Assembly: GCA_036365515.1 (NCBI GenBank)
Contig: CM070874.1
Coordinates: forward strand, 42,345,083 to 42,409,082
Direction: 5' to 3'
Length of the DNA stretch: 64,000 bases
Source: Torymus aiolomorphi
Lineage: Eukaryota > Arthropoda > Insecta > Hymenoptera > Torymidae
Both the position numbers and the translations under genes were made by a program. Under the pieces are notes generated by a model. It saw only the letters and a list, made by a program, of their open reading frames with translations, was not told the DNA's origin and made no database searches. Shown here piece by piece: positions 48,605-59,898 of this stretch (positions are counted from its first letter, which is position 1; every line of letters begins with the position of its first letter).

Positions 48605-48899
48605 ACAATATACAAATAAAAAGCACAAGTTTACTTAAGAATCACATACTTAAGACGAATAATTTACAACGCTTACCAAAACATATCGTAAAAAACTATG
48701 TTTAAGTGGGCATCCTAAGTGACCACTAGTCAATATGAAATTATAAATACGATTTCGTCGTATTTATACTAGACTATGCCACAGTGTGAATCATGCAAGG
48801 GAGGGGGTAAGAGAGATATGCTATTGTACAACGATGACACGACGTGTATATGTAAATGTGAACAGTATTATTATGCGAAACATAGAATGGATTTTATAG

Positions 48900-50345
48900 C
48901 TATAGCTTATAATTATTAATAAACGTTTTATATTCTGACTTTAGGAAATTAGTATCAAACTGTCTGTTTAAGCTATTATGTTGTGAGTGAATGTGGAGCA
49001 TTTCTGATAATAATCTTTTCTTTAAATTTTGTTCCTGATCTAGAATTTTAATGTTATTGAAATCAATTTTATGATTTGTAATCGCTATGTGTTCATATAA
49101 AACTGATCTGTCTCTCTTAAACTTACAATCACTTGCATGTTCTTTACTTCTTACAATTAATTTTCGGGATGTTTGTCCCACGTAAGAAGCATCACAATCG
49201 CCGCAGTTAATTTTGTAAACAACATGAGCTTTTTCATTTTTTTGGTATTTGTCTTTTCCTAATCTAATTATCTGATTAAATTTATTGGAAATTGAGTTGA
49301 TCATGATTAAGTTATTGTTATTGCAGATATTTTTTAATTCAGAGTTAAGATATTTAATATATGGAAAAACCAAAATACTATTGTAATTGATATTCTTAAA
49401 ATTACAGGTATTTTTGTTATTATTTTTCAATTGTAGCAAACGTTTATTTATGTGTTTATTTATAAAGTAAATAGGATAATCATTTTCCAATAATAAATCT
49501 CTAATTAGATTAAGATTATTCTCATGTAACTGTATATTAGCTAAGTTAATACATTTATCAACTAATGAACAAATTATACCAATTTTATTACTAACAGGAT
49601 GGTGAGAATTAAAGTTTAGAAATCTACCTGAAAAAGTTGGTTTCCTGTACCAGTCCATGGAAATTTTTTGTTTATTTTGAATAATCAGAATATCAAGAAA
49701 ACTTATTTTATTGTTATTAGACCTCTCCACTGTGAATTGTAAATTATTATCAAAGCTATTAAATAAGTTAACGGTATAGTGTATCATCCGCTCCGGTACA
49801 CAAATAATTATATCATCCACATATCTATAGTAGAAAGGCACAGGAAAGCAAATTTTTGATAACGCTCGATTTTCTAAATCCTCCATAACCATATCTGCTA
49901 AGATCGGGCTTAAGGGGTTATCCATAGCAGCGCCAAAAATTTGTTTATAATACATATCATTAAATATAAAATAATTATTATGGAGGATAAAACTAATAAC
50001 ATTGATAAAATCGCTACAACTGAGTTCGCAAAAGTTATACAATTGATTCCATCGCTTTTCTAATGAGTCCAAAATTAAGTAATCCGCAACGTTTGTGAAC
50101 AAGCTAATAACATCTAAACTAATAATAGTGTATCCAGCAGGTACAGATACGTTTTCGATTTTTTGTTTAAGGTCTAGGCTGTTATTTACATGTGAAGTCG
50201 GTCTTTTAAGATTATTAAAGAGAAACTTGGCTAACATTTTGGATAAGTAATATGTGGGTGTGTTAATCGCAGAAATAATCGGTCTAACAGGAAAATTGGT
50301 TTTATGTATTTTTACAAGACCATAAGCTCTAGCTATTGTACATTT
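48900..50345 (-). CDS. PLE protein: reverse transcriptase plus GIY-YIG endonuclease
   Basis: The open frame extends upstream to 50444, but residues before about CTIARAYGLVKIHK come from antisense of the other arm, so the true PLE part starts near 50345 and is N-terminally truncated. RT: AYGLVKIHKTNFPVRPIIS, ISLDVISLFTNV, IFGAAMDNPLSPILADMV, the catalytic YRYVDDIIICV, ISFLDILI and WYRKPTFSGRFLNF. A linker follows (LENDYPIYFINKHINKRLLQ), then GIY-YIG: VVYKINCGDCDASYVGQTSR and ERSVLYEH-type helix residues. It ends at 48900. No internal stop, so this is the best-preserved PLE frame in the window, but without the RT N-terminus it should not be active. Confidence 0.88.
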   Translation of the reverse strand, partial: KCTIARAYGLVKIHKTNFPVRPIISAINTPTYYLSKMLAKFLFNNLKRPTSHVNNSLDLKQKIENVSVPAGYTIISLDVISLFTNVADYLILDSLEKRWNQLYNFCELSCSDFINVISFILHNNYFIFNDMYYKQIFGAAMDNPLSPILADMVMEDLENRALSKICFPVPFYYRYVDDIIICVPERMIHYTVNLFNSFDNNLQFTVERSNNNKISFLDILIIQNKQKISMDWYRKPTFSGRFLNFNSHHPVSNKIGIICSLVDKCINLANIQLHENNLNLIRDLLLENDYPIYFINKHINKRLLQLKNNNKNTCNFKNINYNSILVFPYIKYLNSELKNICNNNNLIMINSISNKFNQIIRLGKDKYQKNEKAHVVYKINCGDCDASYVGQTSRKLIVRSKEHASDCKFKRDRSVLYEHIAITNHKIDFNNIKILDQEQNLKKRLLSEMLHIHSQHNSLNRQFDTNFLKSEYKTFINNYKL

Positions 50346-50362
50346 GTTTGAAAATTCGAAAA

Positions 50363-50634
50363 TTCGAAAATTAATTGTAAGAATTAAAGAACATGCAAGT
50401 GATTGTAAGTTTAAGAGAGACAGGTCAGTTTTATATGAACACATAGCGATTACAAATCATAAAATTGATTTCAATAACATTAAAATTCTAGATCAGGAAC
50501 AAAATTTAAAGAAAAGATTATTATCAGAAATGCTCCACATTCACTCACAACATAATAGCTTAAACAGACAGTTTGATACTAATTTCCTAAAGTCAGAATA
50601 TAAAACGTTTATTAATAATTATAAGCTATAGCTA
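50363..50634 (+). pseudogene. PLE C-terminal fragment in the inverted arm
   Basis: RKLIVRIKEHASDCKFKRDR to the C-terminus, essentially identical to the end of the minus-strand PLE protein. It starts in mid GIY-YIG domain at the arm junction. No independent function. Confidence 0.85.
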
Positions 50635-50933
50635 TAAAATCCATTCTATGTTTCGCATAATAATACTGTTCACATTTACATATACACATCGTGTCATCGT
50701 TGTACAATAGCATATCTCTCTTACCCCCTCCCTTGCATGATTCACACTGTGGCATAGTCTAGTATAAATACAACGAAATCGTATTTATAATTTCATATTG
50801 ACTAGTGGTCACTTAGGATGCCCACTTAAACATAGTTTTTTACGATATGTTTTGGTAAGCGTTGTAAATTATTCGTCTTAAGTATGTGATTCTTAAGTAA
50901 ACTTGTGTTTTTTATTTGTATATTGTTTATCGA

Positions 50934-50980
50934 CCTTGAAGAGGGACGAAAATAAATCGTCTGAAGCGTTGGATAAATAA
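50934..50980 (+). ncRNA. Hammerhead-like motif, right PLE arm
   Basis: Inverted duplicate of the motif at 48562-48604: GACC, TTGAAGA, GGACGA / TCGTCT, GAAGCGTTGG. Having one in each arm matches the pseudo-LTR organisation of PLEs. Confidence 0.4.
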
Positions 50981-51094
50981 TTGCAATTTATTTTCTTTAC
51001 TACATGAGCAGTAGAACCATTAACGTCCTATCCTACAATATATTCTAATCTGACTGCCATTTGCTGCTAAAAAAACTATAAAATCTCATATGTA

Positions 51095-51950
51095 TATATT
51101 GCAAAATTATTGGTGCAATATTGCCCCGCAATACATTAACCAGCATTATTAATGGATCGTTTTTGCAATATTGCGTTAAAATGTATTGAACTAAAATATT
51201 TGCCAAAAGTTGTGATAATATTGTTTTGCAATATATTGAGTAGGATTATCTCTTCAATGTTGCTCTAATATTACTTTTATATATCTTTGTTAAAGCCAGC
51301 AAACACAATATTGGTAAACTAGTTTTACAATATTGCGAAATAAGATCTAATAAGTGTATATTGCAAAAATAGTGTGTCAATATTGCCTGGTAATACACTT
51401 ATTGGCATTACTGATTGAAAGATTTTGCAATATTGCACTAAAATATATAGAACAAAATTGTTGCCCCAAAGTTGTGACAATGTTGTATGGTAATATATTG
51501 AGTACAATTATTTCAGTGAGATTACTTCAATATTATTTCTATATTCTTGTCAAAGTCAAGGAGGACAATGTTCGTAGAATGTTTCTATAATATTGATAAA
51601 ATAAAATCTAAGAAGGATATATTGCAAAAATATTGGCGCAATATGGCCGGGTAACATACTTATCGGCATTATTGATGGAACTTTTCTGCAATATTGCATT
51701 AGGATATATTAAACTCGACCGTGGCCCGAAAATTGTGGCAATATTATTTAGAAATGTATTGAGCAGGATTGTTGCAGTAATATTACATCAATATTATGAC
51801 TATGACTTTGCAAAAGTCAAGATGGACAATATTGTTAGAATTTTTCTACAACATTGGGAAATAAAATCTAAAAAGGATATATTGCAAAAATATTGACGCA
51901 ATATTGCCGGGTAATATACTTATCAGCATTATAGATGGAATTGAAAAAAA
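51095..51950 (+). repeat. 261-bp satellite array, ~3.3 units
   Basis: ATTGCAAAA recurs at 51099, 51360, 51621 and 51881, a step of 260-261. Units have GGCGCAATATTGCCGGGTAA, TATCGGCATTATTGATGGAA and CAAAGTCAAGGAGGACAAT. Open frames across it are artefacts. It continues the unit at 48236-48494. Confidence 0.88.
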
Positions 51951-52522
51951 AAAAATTTTTACAAAATTGTTATTTTATCAAAATAAGAGCTTAAAATCAT
52001 CCATTTGACTCCAAAATTTAATCAGTTCTAAGCTAAGACATATCTCAGATGCATGCGAATGTCCAGCTCATTATGTCCATCCGTTCAAGACTTGTGCTGG
52101 GGATAAAATTTGGTTTCATACATACATATATACATACATACATGCATACATAAATTTCTTAAAAACCTATTATTCTGACTCAGGAACCTCAAAAACATCG
52201 AAATTCATCAAAACGACGCCTCCTATTCATAAGACGCTATCTCGCACGCCAATGCAAGAAGAAGCTAACGCGGCGCTCCGTACAATAAGCAGTTATCTCA
52301 ACGATAATTCAATAAAGCGCTATCTGAAAGCTCGGCGCAAGAAGCAGCTAACTCGGCGTTCCGTGCAAGAAACAGCTATCTCGGCGTTCCGTGCAATAAG
52401 CCGCTAACTCGTCGGTAAGCGCAAAAAGGTGCCTTTTTTCAATAAAACGCTATAAAGTTTTTATTGAAGGATTAGGTATCCCTTCAATAAAATTAATTTT
52501 GAAAACTCAATCAAAGGCCAAT
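51951..52522. other. No gene seen; short direct repeats
   Basis: Contains CATACATA runs near 52119-52150 and a short decayed repeat of AAGAAGCTAACGCGGCGTTCC type at about 52255-52430 (three to four copies with AATAAGC). No protein. Confidence 0.4.
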
Positions 52523-52702
52523 GATATATATAACGTTTAAATCTTTCGTTCCAACGTCAATTACAACTAAAATGGAAAGTAAAACTCGCTGCACGGAATC
52601 TATGTTAGAATTTTTTTTCATGTGTGATAGGCATTTATATCGATTACAACTCTACATATTTTAAATTACTTTATGTAGTATTCAGTATATCTATACATTA
52701 AT

Positions 52703-54130
52703 TTATGAAAAAAGTAAAAAGTTGAAGTTCACAAACATAAAGCAATGTATTGTATTTATGTTATTTGTGCGATCTTTTTCAATAATCCCCAAGGGCCCAC
52801 TTTGTACATACCGATTAATTTAAAGAAAAGATAATGTTTTAATGTTGCTAGCCAGTATCAGGTATCAAAGTATTTCTCAGTATTATGGCCATGTGAAACC
52901 ATGAATTTCAATATTTTTTAAATCAACATTCAAACGTTTATTAGGAAAAAGACGAACGTCAAGCGCTACGTACACATAAACACTATATTCAGGAATTTTT
53001 TTGAGTGATTCTATTAGCGCTTTCGTTAGCTATGCTCGTTTTAAAAGTAGGTCAATGCAGAGACCTACTTACCGACAGTACGGTTTTTATTGAATTAAAT
53101 AAATTCTCATGATTTTTTTGGAAAAAGACGAACGTCAGGCGCTCCGTATATGTAAATACTATACCAATTTCTTTTTAGCAATTCTATTATTATATGCAAA
53201 AGTTATAGACATTCTAAAATTATGTCGGTAAGCACATTACCTTAATGGAAACTATAAGTGAACTGAGGACGGTTTTTAAGAAAGCGTATTTTACATTCAG
53301 TAACTTTCAGTATAGATTTTTTCATAACCAACGATTAATTCAATTCTTTATTCCAATATTAATACTTTAACAGGTCTATCTAAATTATTATTGATTGATA
53401 CTGTGACAGAGGTACGATACATTTACGCGCAGGCGAAAGTGCGCAAGTACGCTTACGTAGCGCAGTACACATACACCTACTTGCATGCGCACAAGACAAA
53501 GGCAAACACAGCAAGAAACGAAGTAGCATGGATTTTTGCCATGTGAGCTTGCGGGAGAGCACGCGCTGACATAAGCATGAAACGCTACCAAGTGTAGAAC
53601 CGAATGAAGGGCCAGAGACAACGTGAAGCAGAAGAAAGACTATCAAGGCCAAGGATCATCCCCGTCCATTAACTAAAAAGTTTAGAGAGACTTACTTGTT
53701 ACTTTTTTGAGCGGGCTGACTAGATAACCTCAAAAGAGTGCGAAGCAACGACGCCACAAGAATCCGAGCGAGAAGAGCCGAATATTCTGCTGAGGCCAAC
53801 AACGGCGCGGTGCGTTCACGGTCAATCCCTTGAGCGTTCACCAGTCCGTAGGTCGAGTGCTTGATTCCAAAGGCTGACGTATGTGCGGTCGCTGATTCCA
53901 TAGACGATTTGCTCTTTCTCGCTGGAAACGCGAACTTTTGATGATTTACCGGAATAAGCTTCTCGTTACTCGTAGCGGCTTTCTTTGATAAAAGAAATAC
54001 ACTTACATTCGAATTAGACGTAAAGCGGTGACACAACTGCAAGTACGGAGAAATATGTAGCGCGGCTTCGATGTGTTGCGAGTTCTATAAGAGCGATGCA
54101 CAGTGAATAATGCAACAATAAACAATTCTT
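52703..54130. other. Left interior of the 6 kb element; no gene seen
   Basis: Contains two related ~170-base segments with GGAAAAAGACGAACGTCA (about 52945 and 53119). The more GC-rich part (53400-54060) has short frames without family resemblance. Confidence 0.35.
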
Positions 54131-54131
54131 A

Positions 54132-54495
54132 CACCGAGAAAAAAAGCTACAGTAAAAATAACTATAAGCCATAGTAAACTGAAATCTTGTTGGATTTGCA
54201 AGATCTTCTTGTAGGTTACACTATAATATTTTAAAAATAACCATTACATTCTAGTCATTAATGTTATCTGTGATAGTAAGTTACTATTAGTTGGTATGGC
54301 TATGTTCTCTAGCTCTTTTTACAAAAATGTTATGTAACGTTTTTCGCTATTTTAAATATCTAATATTATCTACTATCTTTTATAGTATGGGTAGTCATAA
54401 TTTGATTAACAAACGCTACTATATTTTATGACTGTATATAGCACTATAAAGTCTAGTACTTTTATAGTAACGGTGATTAGAAATTTTTCTTAGTG
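54132..54495. mobile_element. Tc1/mariner-type MITE with TA target duplication
   Basis: Left end CACCGAGAAAAAA and right end TTTTTCTTAGTG are imperfect inverted repeats, each flanked by TA (54130-54131 and 54496-54497). 364 bp, AT-rich, no ORF. It is nested in the 6 kb element. Confidence 0.6.
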
Positions 54496-54690
54496 TATTA
54501 GTTAAAATATTTCTATAAGACTGTCTAATTCGTTACCAACGGGGACCTACAAGCCACAGCAAGGTAGAAGCGAGCTCCTCTTCGTAGATTCCGTCTTTTT
54601 GACAGAAGCTGTCGACCTGAGGAATGTCAATTGAGGTGGATTGCGCCACCAGTGAAATCGCGTAAGACAAACCAATGTCAAATGGTGAAA

Positions 54691-54824
54691 TAATAGTACA
54701 TTACGATACGTGTGACTTAAGTGGCCCATTACTACACGGCGTGAAGTTAGCGCCCGAGCGTAGCGAGGGCGATAATTCACGTCGTGCGATGGGCCACTCA
54801 AGTCATGAGTATCGTATACTATTT
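54691..54824. repeat. Palindrome 1 with GAGCGTAGCGAG core
   Basis: Arms such as ACTTAAGTGGCCCAT and ATGGGCCACTCAAGT mirror each other around GTTAGCGCCCGAGCGTAGCG. About 134 bp. A very similar palindrome follows at once. Confidence 0.65.
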
Positions 54825-54837
54825 TATAGCACGTTTA

Positions 54838-54990
54838 CTTAAGTCCGCTGTCACGCCTATTCGTGCCTTAAGCAGTCCATTTTTGAACCGTGAGGTTAGC
54901 GCATGAGCGTAGCGAGTGCGATAAACACGGTGCAATAATCGACTACTTAAGTCACGGATAGGCGTGACTTAAGTGCGGACTTAGGTCACA
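54838..54990. repeat. Palindrome 2 with GAGCGTAGCGAG core
   Basis: Arms TAAGTCCGC...GTCACGCCTAT and ATAGGCGTGAC...GCGGACTTA, centre GTTAGCGCATGAGCGTAGCG. Same centre as palindrome 1 but different arms, so the two are not simple duplicates. Confidence 0.65.
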
Positions 54991-55127
54991 CCGTGCTATA
55001 AAATACATAATATGTTAAGACTACTATTTATATTTATATATATATTTGTCAAGGTTCGTGTAATAACTATAAAAATTAGAATTAATTAACAATCATAAAA
55101 ATAATATAATTTCGTTTTGTACATAGA

Positions 55128-56560
55128 TTATTCGTCTTCGTCCTCTTCTACGATATTAACACGATCAGGCTTTGCAGTTAATTTATTATAATAATTATGG
55201 TATTTGATTTTAGCTGCATTTACTCCTTGCACTTGAGTATAAGCCTGTTTCAAATTATATTTTTTAACATTAGCATCATTTTTTTCTTTTCTAAGAACTA
55301 GAACTTCATAATTATCGTCGAATCCTTTTCTATATTACAACTGGTTGTATAGTCCTTTTACGGCCATAATTTGTTTAAACAGGGAAATCCCTATAGGCAT
55401 ACTTATTTTTTTTCTTTCTTTACAATCACTTTGCTCCAATCAAGTTTTAAGGACAGATCTTTAAAATCGTAAATCATATCATACATCACTTTTATAACCA
55501 CATATTTTGGATTTTTGATCTTGGCTCCACGGATTACCTCGCACCACTCATCTGGAGTATAAACTTTTTGTCCTTTGCCATATTTCTCTATGACTGCATG
55601 AACTGCATCCCCTTTATTTTGAGTGTGGTCTGTCTCCAAAAAATTCTGTTTAATTGTTATATTATATTTTGCAGAGGCGTACGCTAGCATTGTAAAAACA
55701 ATCGTATTTCTATTCTGACCCCCACAGTTATCACACCATAAAATAAAATTTTCAACACCATCTGTTACCTTACGCTCAATATAATTTAGCAAGCAAGGAG
55801 AAACTTCATTGGCTCCCTTTTTTGCGTCGTTTTCGGTCCAAACGTAGCAAAAACCCTCATGATGCACGATGTCGTAGACTCTGAAATTATATACGCCTAA
55901 TTTTCTTCAACCTGGGCCACAAGTTCTTTACATCGTACGAGCAGGTACAAGTTTTTTAGTAACACTTGATCGATATTTAAGACCAGTACTGACTGCTGCT
56001 TTTAAGGTATTTCTTTCCCATTTTTTCCGGATTGCACTGTCTCTTCCTAGTTTTTTCTTTTTGTATATATTTTCTTTTTTTTTTTTTTTTTTTTTCTTAT
56101 TGTCTTGTAGGCTAAAGGTGGTACAGACATCGTTTGAGTCGTTACTTATCTCTCGATTTTCGCCTGAAGCAGAGCTGCTAATTTCATCGTCAGAGCTAGA
56201 AAAAAACTCATTCAATTTTGAATGAGATTTTGATCCGAATCTGAATCATATTCATCGGGAACGTCGTTTTCTATACTTTCACGTTCAGATTCATCTACTT
56301 GTTTATCAGGGATTGTATGAATATTGTTTAAAAAACGTAATGTGTCAAGGGCTTCAATTAATGAATTCTCTCCCGAATAATATTCTGTTCGCTCTATTGG
56401 AACTTCAAAATCTAATTTATAATCAAACGACGACTGAAAAACGAAGTTATGATAATTTACGTTAATCGTTTCATTCCTGTCACAAGAATTATTAATTTCG
56501 TATCCACCAATGTTCAGAAAAGTTAAATTTGATTGTTCTTCTTGTGATAAATCTACGGAA
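55128..56560 (-). pseudogene. DUF7869-like transposase remnant
   Basis: The acidic N-terminal part (VDLSQEEQSNLTFLNIGG, from about 56560) is preceded by a pyrimidine-rich CTTTATCTTCCGTAG that looks like a 3' splice site. After a frame change near 56225 comes SSSDDEISSSASGE and a basic block with RKKWERNTLKAAVSTG and KLVPARTM, the conserved start of this family. The middle is deleted near 55900. The core continues with GFCYVWTENDAKKGANEV, FILWCDNCGGQNRN and HTQNKGDAVHAVIE, the DNCxGQN...HTxNxxD signature of an RNase H-like fold. The C-terminal part reads on through a stop and frame changes to an acidic end and a TAA at 55128. Assignment to DUF7869 is from memory of the motif; a transposase role is inferred. 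Confidence 0.65.
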
Positions 56561-58312
56561 GATAAAGAAAGAAGTTTAAGTTTTTTTAGTAATAAAAAAA
56601 AATGAAGTCAGAAATATAAAAATTTATTTAAAAGGTGGATGCTTATGGCTGTGTAATAAGTAGAAAAACACATTGAACATATAAAACGGATTCTCTTATT
56701 TAGAGATGGTCATAATAAGACACACATACGAAATTCAAAAGTAAAAATGGAAAAATAGATGATTTAAATGTTTCCCCATTTGTGCATGAGTAAAAATTCA
56801 CGTATAAATACTTAAATTTATATAAATTTTTCACATTTTCATCAGTTTCATATGTTGACCTTTAATATTTATCGGAGGCATCTGCAGATATCCTTCTTTC
56901 GATGTTGTGAGATTTAAGTAATACAAAGCTTTCTTTTCAAGAAAGCAAAACATACTTATATTAGTACATATAATACTGTCCACTTTTTTATTAGCCATTG
57001 ATTGATACGAATTACACAAACAAGTACCTAAACACGACTGTATGCGAAAGTCCGCGTCAACAAGCTTATATTAGTACTCGATATTAATAGAATGACTTAA
57101 CCTGCGGTGAATGAATAAATAGGAAAAAGTTCAGGTTCTCAAAAACATTAAGATACGATGGATCTCAAGCGTGTAAAGACATTACAATGAATCGGGTCTG
57201 CTAATATATACAATACTCCGCGCAGGGCGCGATAATTACGCTACTATACGTACGGGCCCCTTCGAGTTACGCTACTGTTCCAAGCGAAGGTCCAAGCGAC
57301 ATAAGCTAGAGCTGCTCGAACCCATGGGTTTGTCGGACACACAATTTCTCCGACCCATTTCGGTCACTATCTTAAAAAAAGGCTTTATCGTCGTACACGA
57401 AAGGTAACCCCTCTCAATATTTCTGAGTGCGAAAACTAATAATTCCGTATAATAATTTCACGCTGATAGATTAAGAACAGGTACACCTTTGGCATAAATA
57501 CGAAAGCGCACATATTAATTCTATTTCAATAAGTCATACGTTGTAATGTCCCAGCTGCTGCATCCATGACGACAGGATTTGAAATTATTTTTAATAAATT
57601 AATCAATATTCGTAACGTGATTTGTCTTCCGGAAAGGATCATGTGATTAACTTCTTACATTCTTGTAAATTATCTTGAAGAAATTATCCAGAAAAAAATT
57701 AGTAATTTTATTAACTCTATAATGTTTACTGTAGCGCACACAAAGTCAGATAAAAATTAATCGCATGAAAATTTTTATTGCAGTATCTGAATAAACTTTT
57801 GAATTATACTTACGGTAACTGTAGATATCAGTAAGTTACGGTAGTAGTAGAAGAATTTAGATAATGTAATGTATGAATTATTACAGTGAATTAACTTATA
57901 TAAACCCTTTTAAACTGATGGTAAGTATTACACTTATACAAACAATAAATATTTTAACGATGAAACTCGAGGGTTCAATATGATTTTGGCGCAACTCTCT
58001 TCACAACAAAATGTTCCTTCGCGAATGAAAAACAAATCCTGATTCCAAAATATGGTTATGGTTTTGATTTTTTTTTTTTAGAACCGATATTCTTCTCTTT
58101 TACTTTCTATGTTCATTGTAATGTACACAATATTTTTTCCAAAGAAAAGAATAAATTAATTATTTATAATAATTAATAATAATATAAATCTGAAGACATA
58201 TTAAATTGTCTTATAATTTCCTTAATTTTAAAATTAGATTGAATATATTATACTAAAAATTGGAAAAATGCAATAAATATATAGTATTTTATACGCTCAA
58301 TAGGATATCAAT
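56561..58312. other. Right interior of the 6 kb element; no gene seen
   Basis: AT-rich, with one slightly GC-richer part near 57220-57330. It could include the upstream exon or promoter of the transposase gene, given the acceptor-like site at 56560, but I could not identify an exon. Confidence 0.35.
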
Positions 58313-58489
58313 ATTAATGTATGGATATACTGAATATTACCTAGAGTAATTTAAAATATGCTGTAATAGATATAAATGACTATCACACATGAAAAGAAGT
58401 TGTAACATAGATTCCGTGCAGCGAGTTTTACTTTCCATTTTAGTTGTAATTGACGTTGGAACGGAAGATTTAAACGTTATATATATATA

Positions 58490-59898
58490 CACATTTCTCG
58501 AAAGGGGTTTATAAAGCCCGTTTTTTTATATATAGGGGTTTATCCAGCCCGATTTTGATTATGCAGCCCGGGCTTCATAATATTTCTAAATATAGGGATT
58601 TATGCGGCCCGACCTAGATTCTATAACCCCAGGGTCCATTATTTCTTTAGTCACTTGCTATAGGGAACTCTGGGCTGTAGGTACTAATATACAGTCTTGG
58701 GCTACATAAACCCCGATAAGTGTATATATTTATGGGTCGTTCCTGTACTTTTTTTAAGAAGTGTGCGCGGGAGGGTCGTCGATTTTGTCGACGATTTTTT
58801 TTATGAAAGTACATATAAAAAAAATAGCTTGTGCAAAATTTCAGCCCCTTATCTCATTCCTAATTCCTGCTGGAATTTTTTTAAACCCTGATTTTGACCT
58901 GTTTTTAGCCAGTTTTCAAAAAATTCTAAAAGGCTGAAATTTTAACAAAATGAGGTCGGTGAGGTCTCATTTTTTTTGTCTTTCTTCAAATTGTAAGAAA
59001 AAAAATACACTGATATGAAATGATGATTTAGGTTTTATTGGCGATCTGTGATATGGCCATTGCATTTCATCATTTTTAGATCATCTTTAAACCTCTATAT
59101 CTCGTAACTGGTTCCACATTTTTGAGCTCACTAGGTCTCATTTTTTTTTGTCTCACCGAGACCTTTAATTTCTTTTTTTGAGGACCTAAATTGATTGAAT
59201 AGACTTCAAGATACAGCCTTTTGAAGTTGACGTTTTTATCAAAAATCGCGAAAATCAACCGTGTTCATGGTCACAGTGTCAACCGAATTTTAATTAAAAA
59301 TCATTAACAAAAGTATTTTTCATTAGAATATGATGTTATCTAACCATACTCTTTTCCTATCATAGGAAAAAGTCAAAAAATAATTTTTTGTCGAGCATTA
59401 TAATATCTAATTTTTCGATACCTAAAATAATCAAAAATGGCTCTCTACTGACATGAATTCTACCATCTTATAATTATTTTTGACACGTATACGTAACATA
59501 GATACAAAGGTGGTTCCTAGACCTTTAAAATCCGTAGTCGCTGATTTTTCTAGGACCACTAGAGCCAAAATTATAGCCGTTTTTATAAAAAAATATTTTT
59601 CAAGTGGTAAAATTAGAGCTTGTGAAATATAGGAAAAGTTTTATTTACAAGATCAACCATAAGTTTGGCATAATTGTCCTAAAAAAAGTGCTGAGGTTGC
59701 ATATTTTGAAGATCTTAGGCCGTGTCTACACTATGCGAGAAGCACGTGCGATCAGCCCAAGCGATGCGAGCAAGCCATGCGCACATGCGACGCGAGCAAA
59801 CGATAGTAATGGCTTTAGGTTGATTAAATTACCTATGCAGACTTTATAGATAATTAAAGTTGAAAATAAGAATTTAAGTAAAATTTTGTTTGTAATAT
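58490..59898. other. No gene seen; short repeats
   Basis: At 58500-58720 the words GGGGTTTAT and CAGCCCG recur several times with spacing of about 45-60 bases. At 58900-59170 GAGGTCTCATTTTTTTTGTC and CTAGGTCTCATTTTTTTTTG are related repeats. GGCCGTGTCTACACTATGCG at 59709 resembles a TIR, but I found no partner. No protein family. Confidence 0.4.

Larger units (their letters stand above)
48495..51043 (-). mobile_element. Penelope-like element with inverted terminal arms
   Basis: The main copy reads on the minus strand (about 50345 down to 48495). A 5'-truncated second copy is joined head-on in the opposite orientation (50363-51043). The arms of about 670-680 bases share the GIY-YIG C-terminus, the 3' UTR and a hammerhead-like motif, and both end GTAGGATAGGACGTTAATGG or its complement. 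Inverted or tandem partial copies are a known PLE insertion outcome. It lies within a 261-bp satellite. Confidence 0.85.
52523..58489. mobile_element. ~6 kb DNA transposon with ~180-bp TIRs and DUF7869-like gene
   Basis: Inverted repeats 52523-52702 and 58313-58489 match at roughly 90 percent over most of their length (AACGTTTAAATCTTTCGTTC, GGAAAGTAAAACTCGCTGC, ACGGAATCTATGTTA). They enclose a single decayed transposase-like gene (55128-56560), a later MITE (54132-54495) and two palindromes. I infer one element whose ends are these TIRs. Outer ends are AT-rich (ATATATATAACG), so a target duplication cannot be called. Confidence 0.55.

Noticed and set aside
50344..50444. N-terminal extension of the PLE protein before AYGLVKIHK
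   Set aside because: These residues are the antisense of the opposite PLE arm, created by the inverted junction.
53380..54060. Small secreted proteins on the minus strand
   Set aside because: Overlapping frames of similar length with no recognisable family inside a decayed transposon; composition alone explains them.
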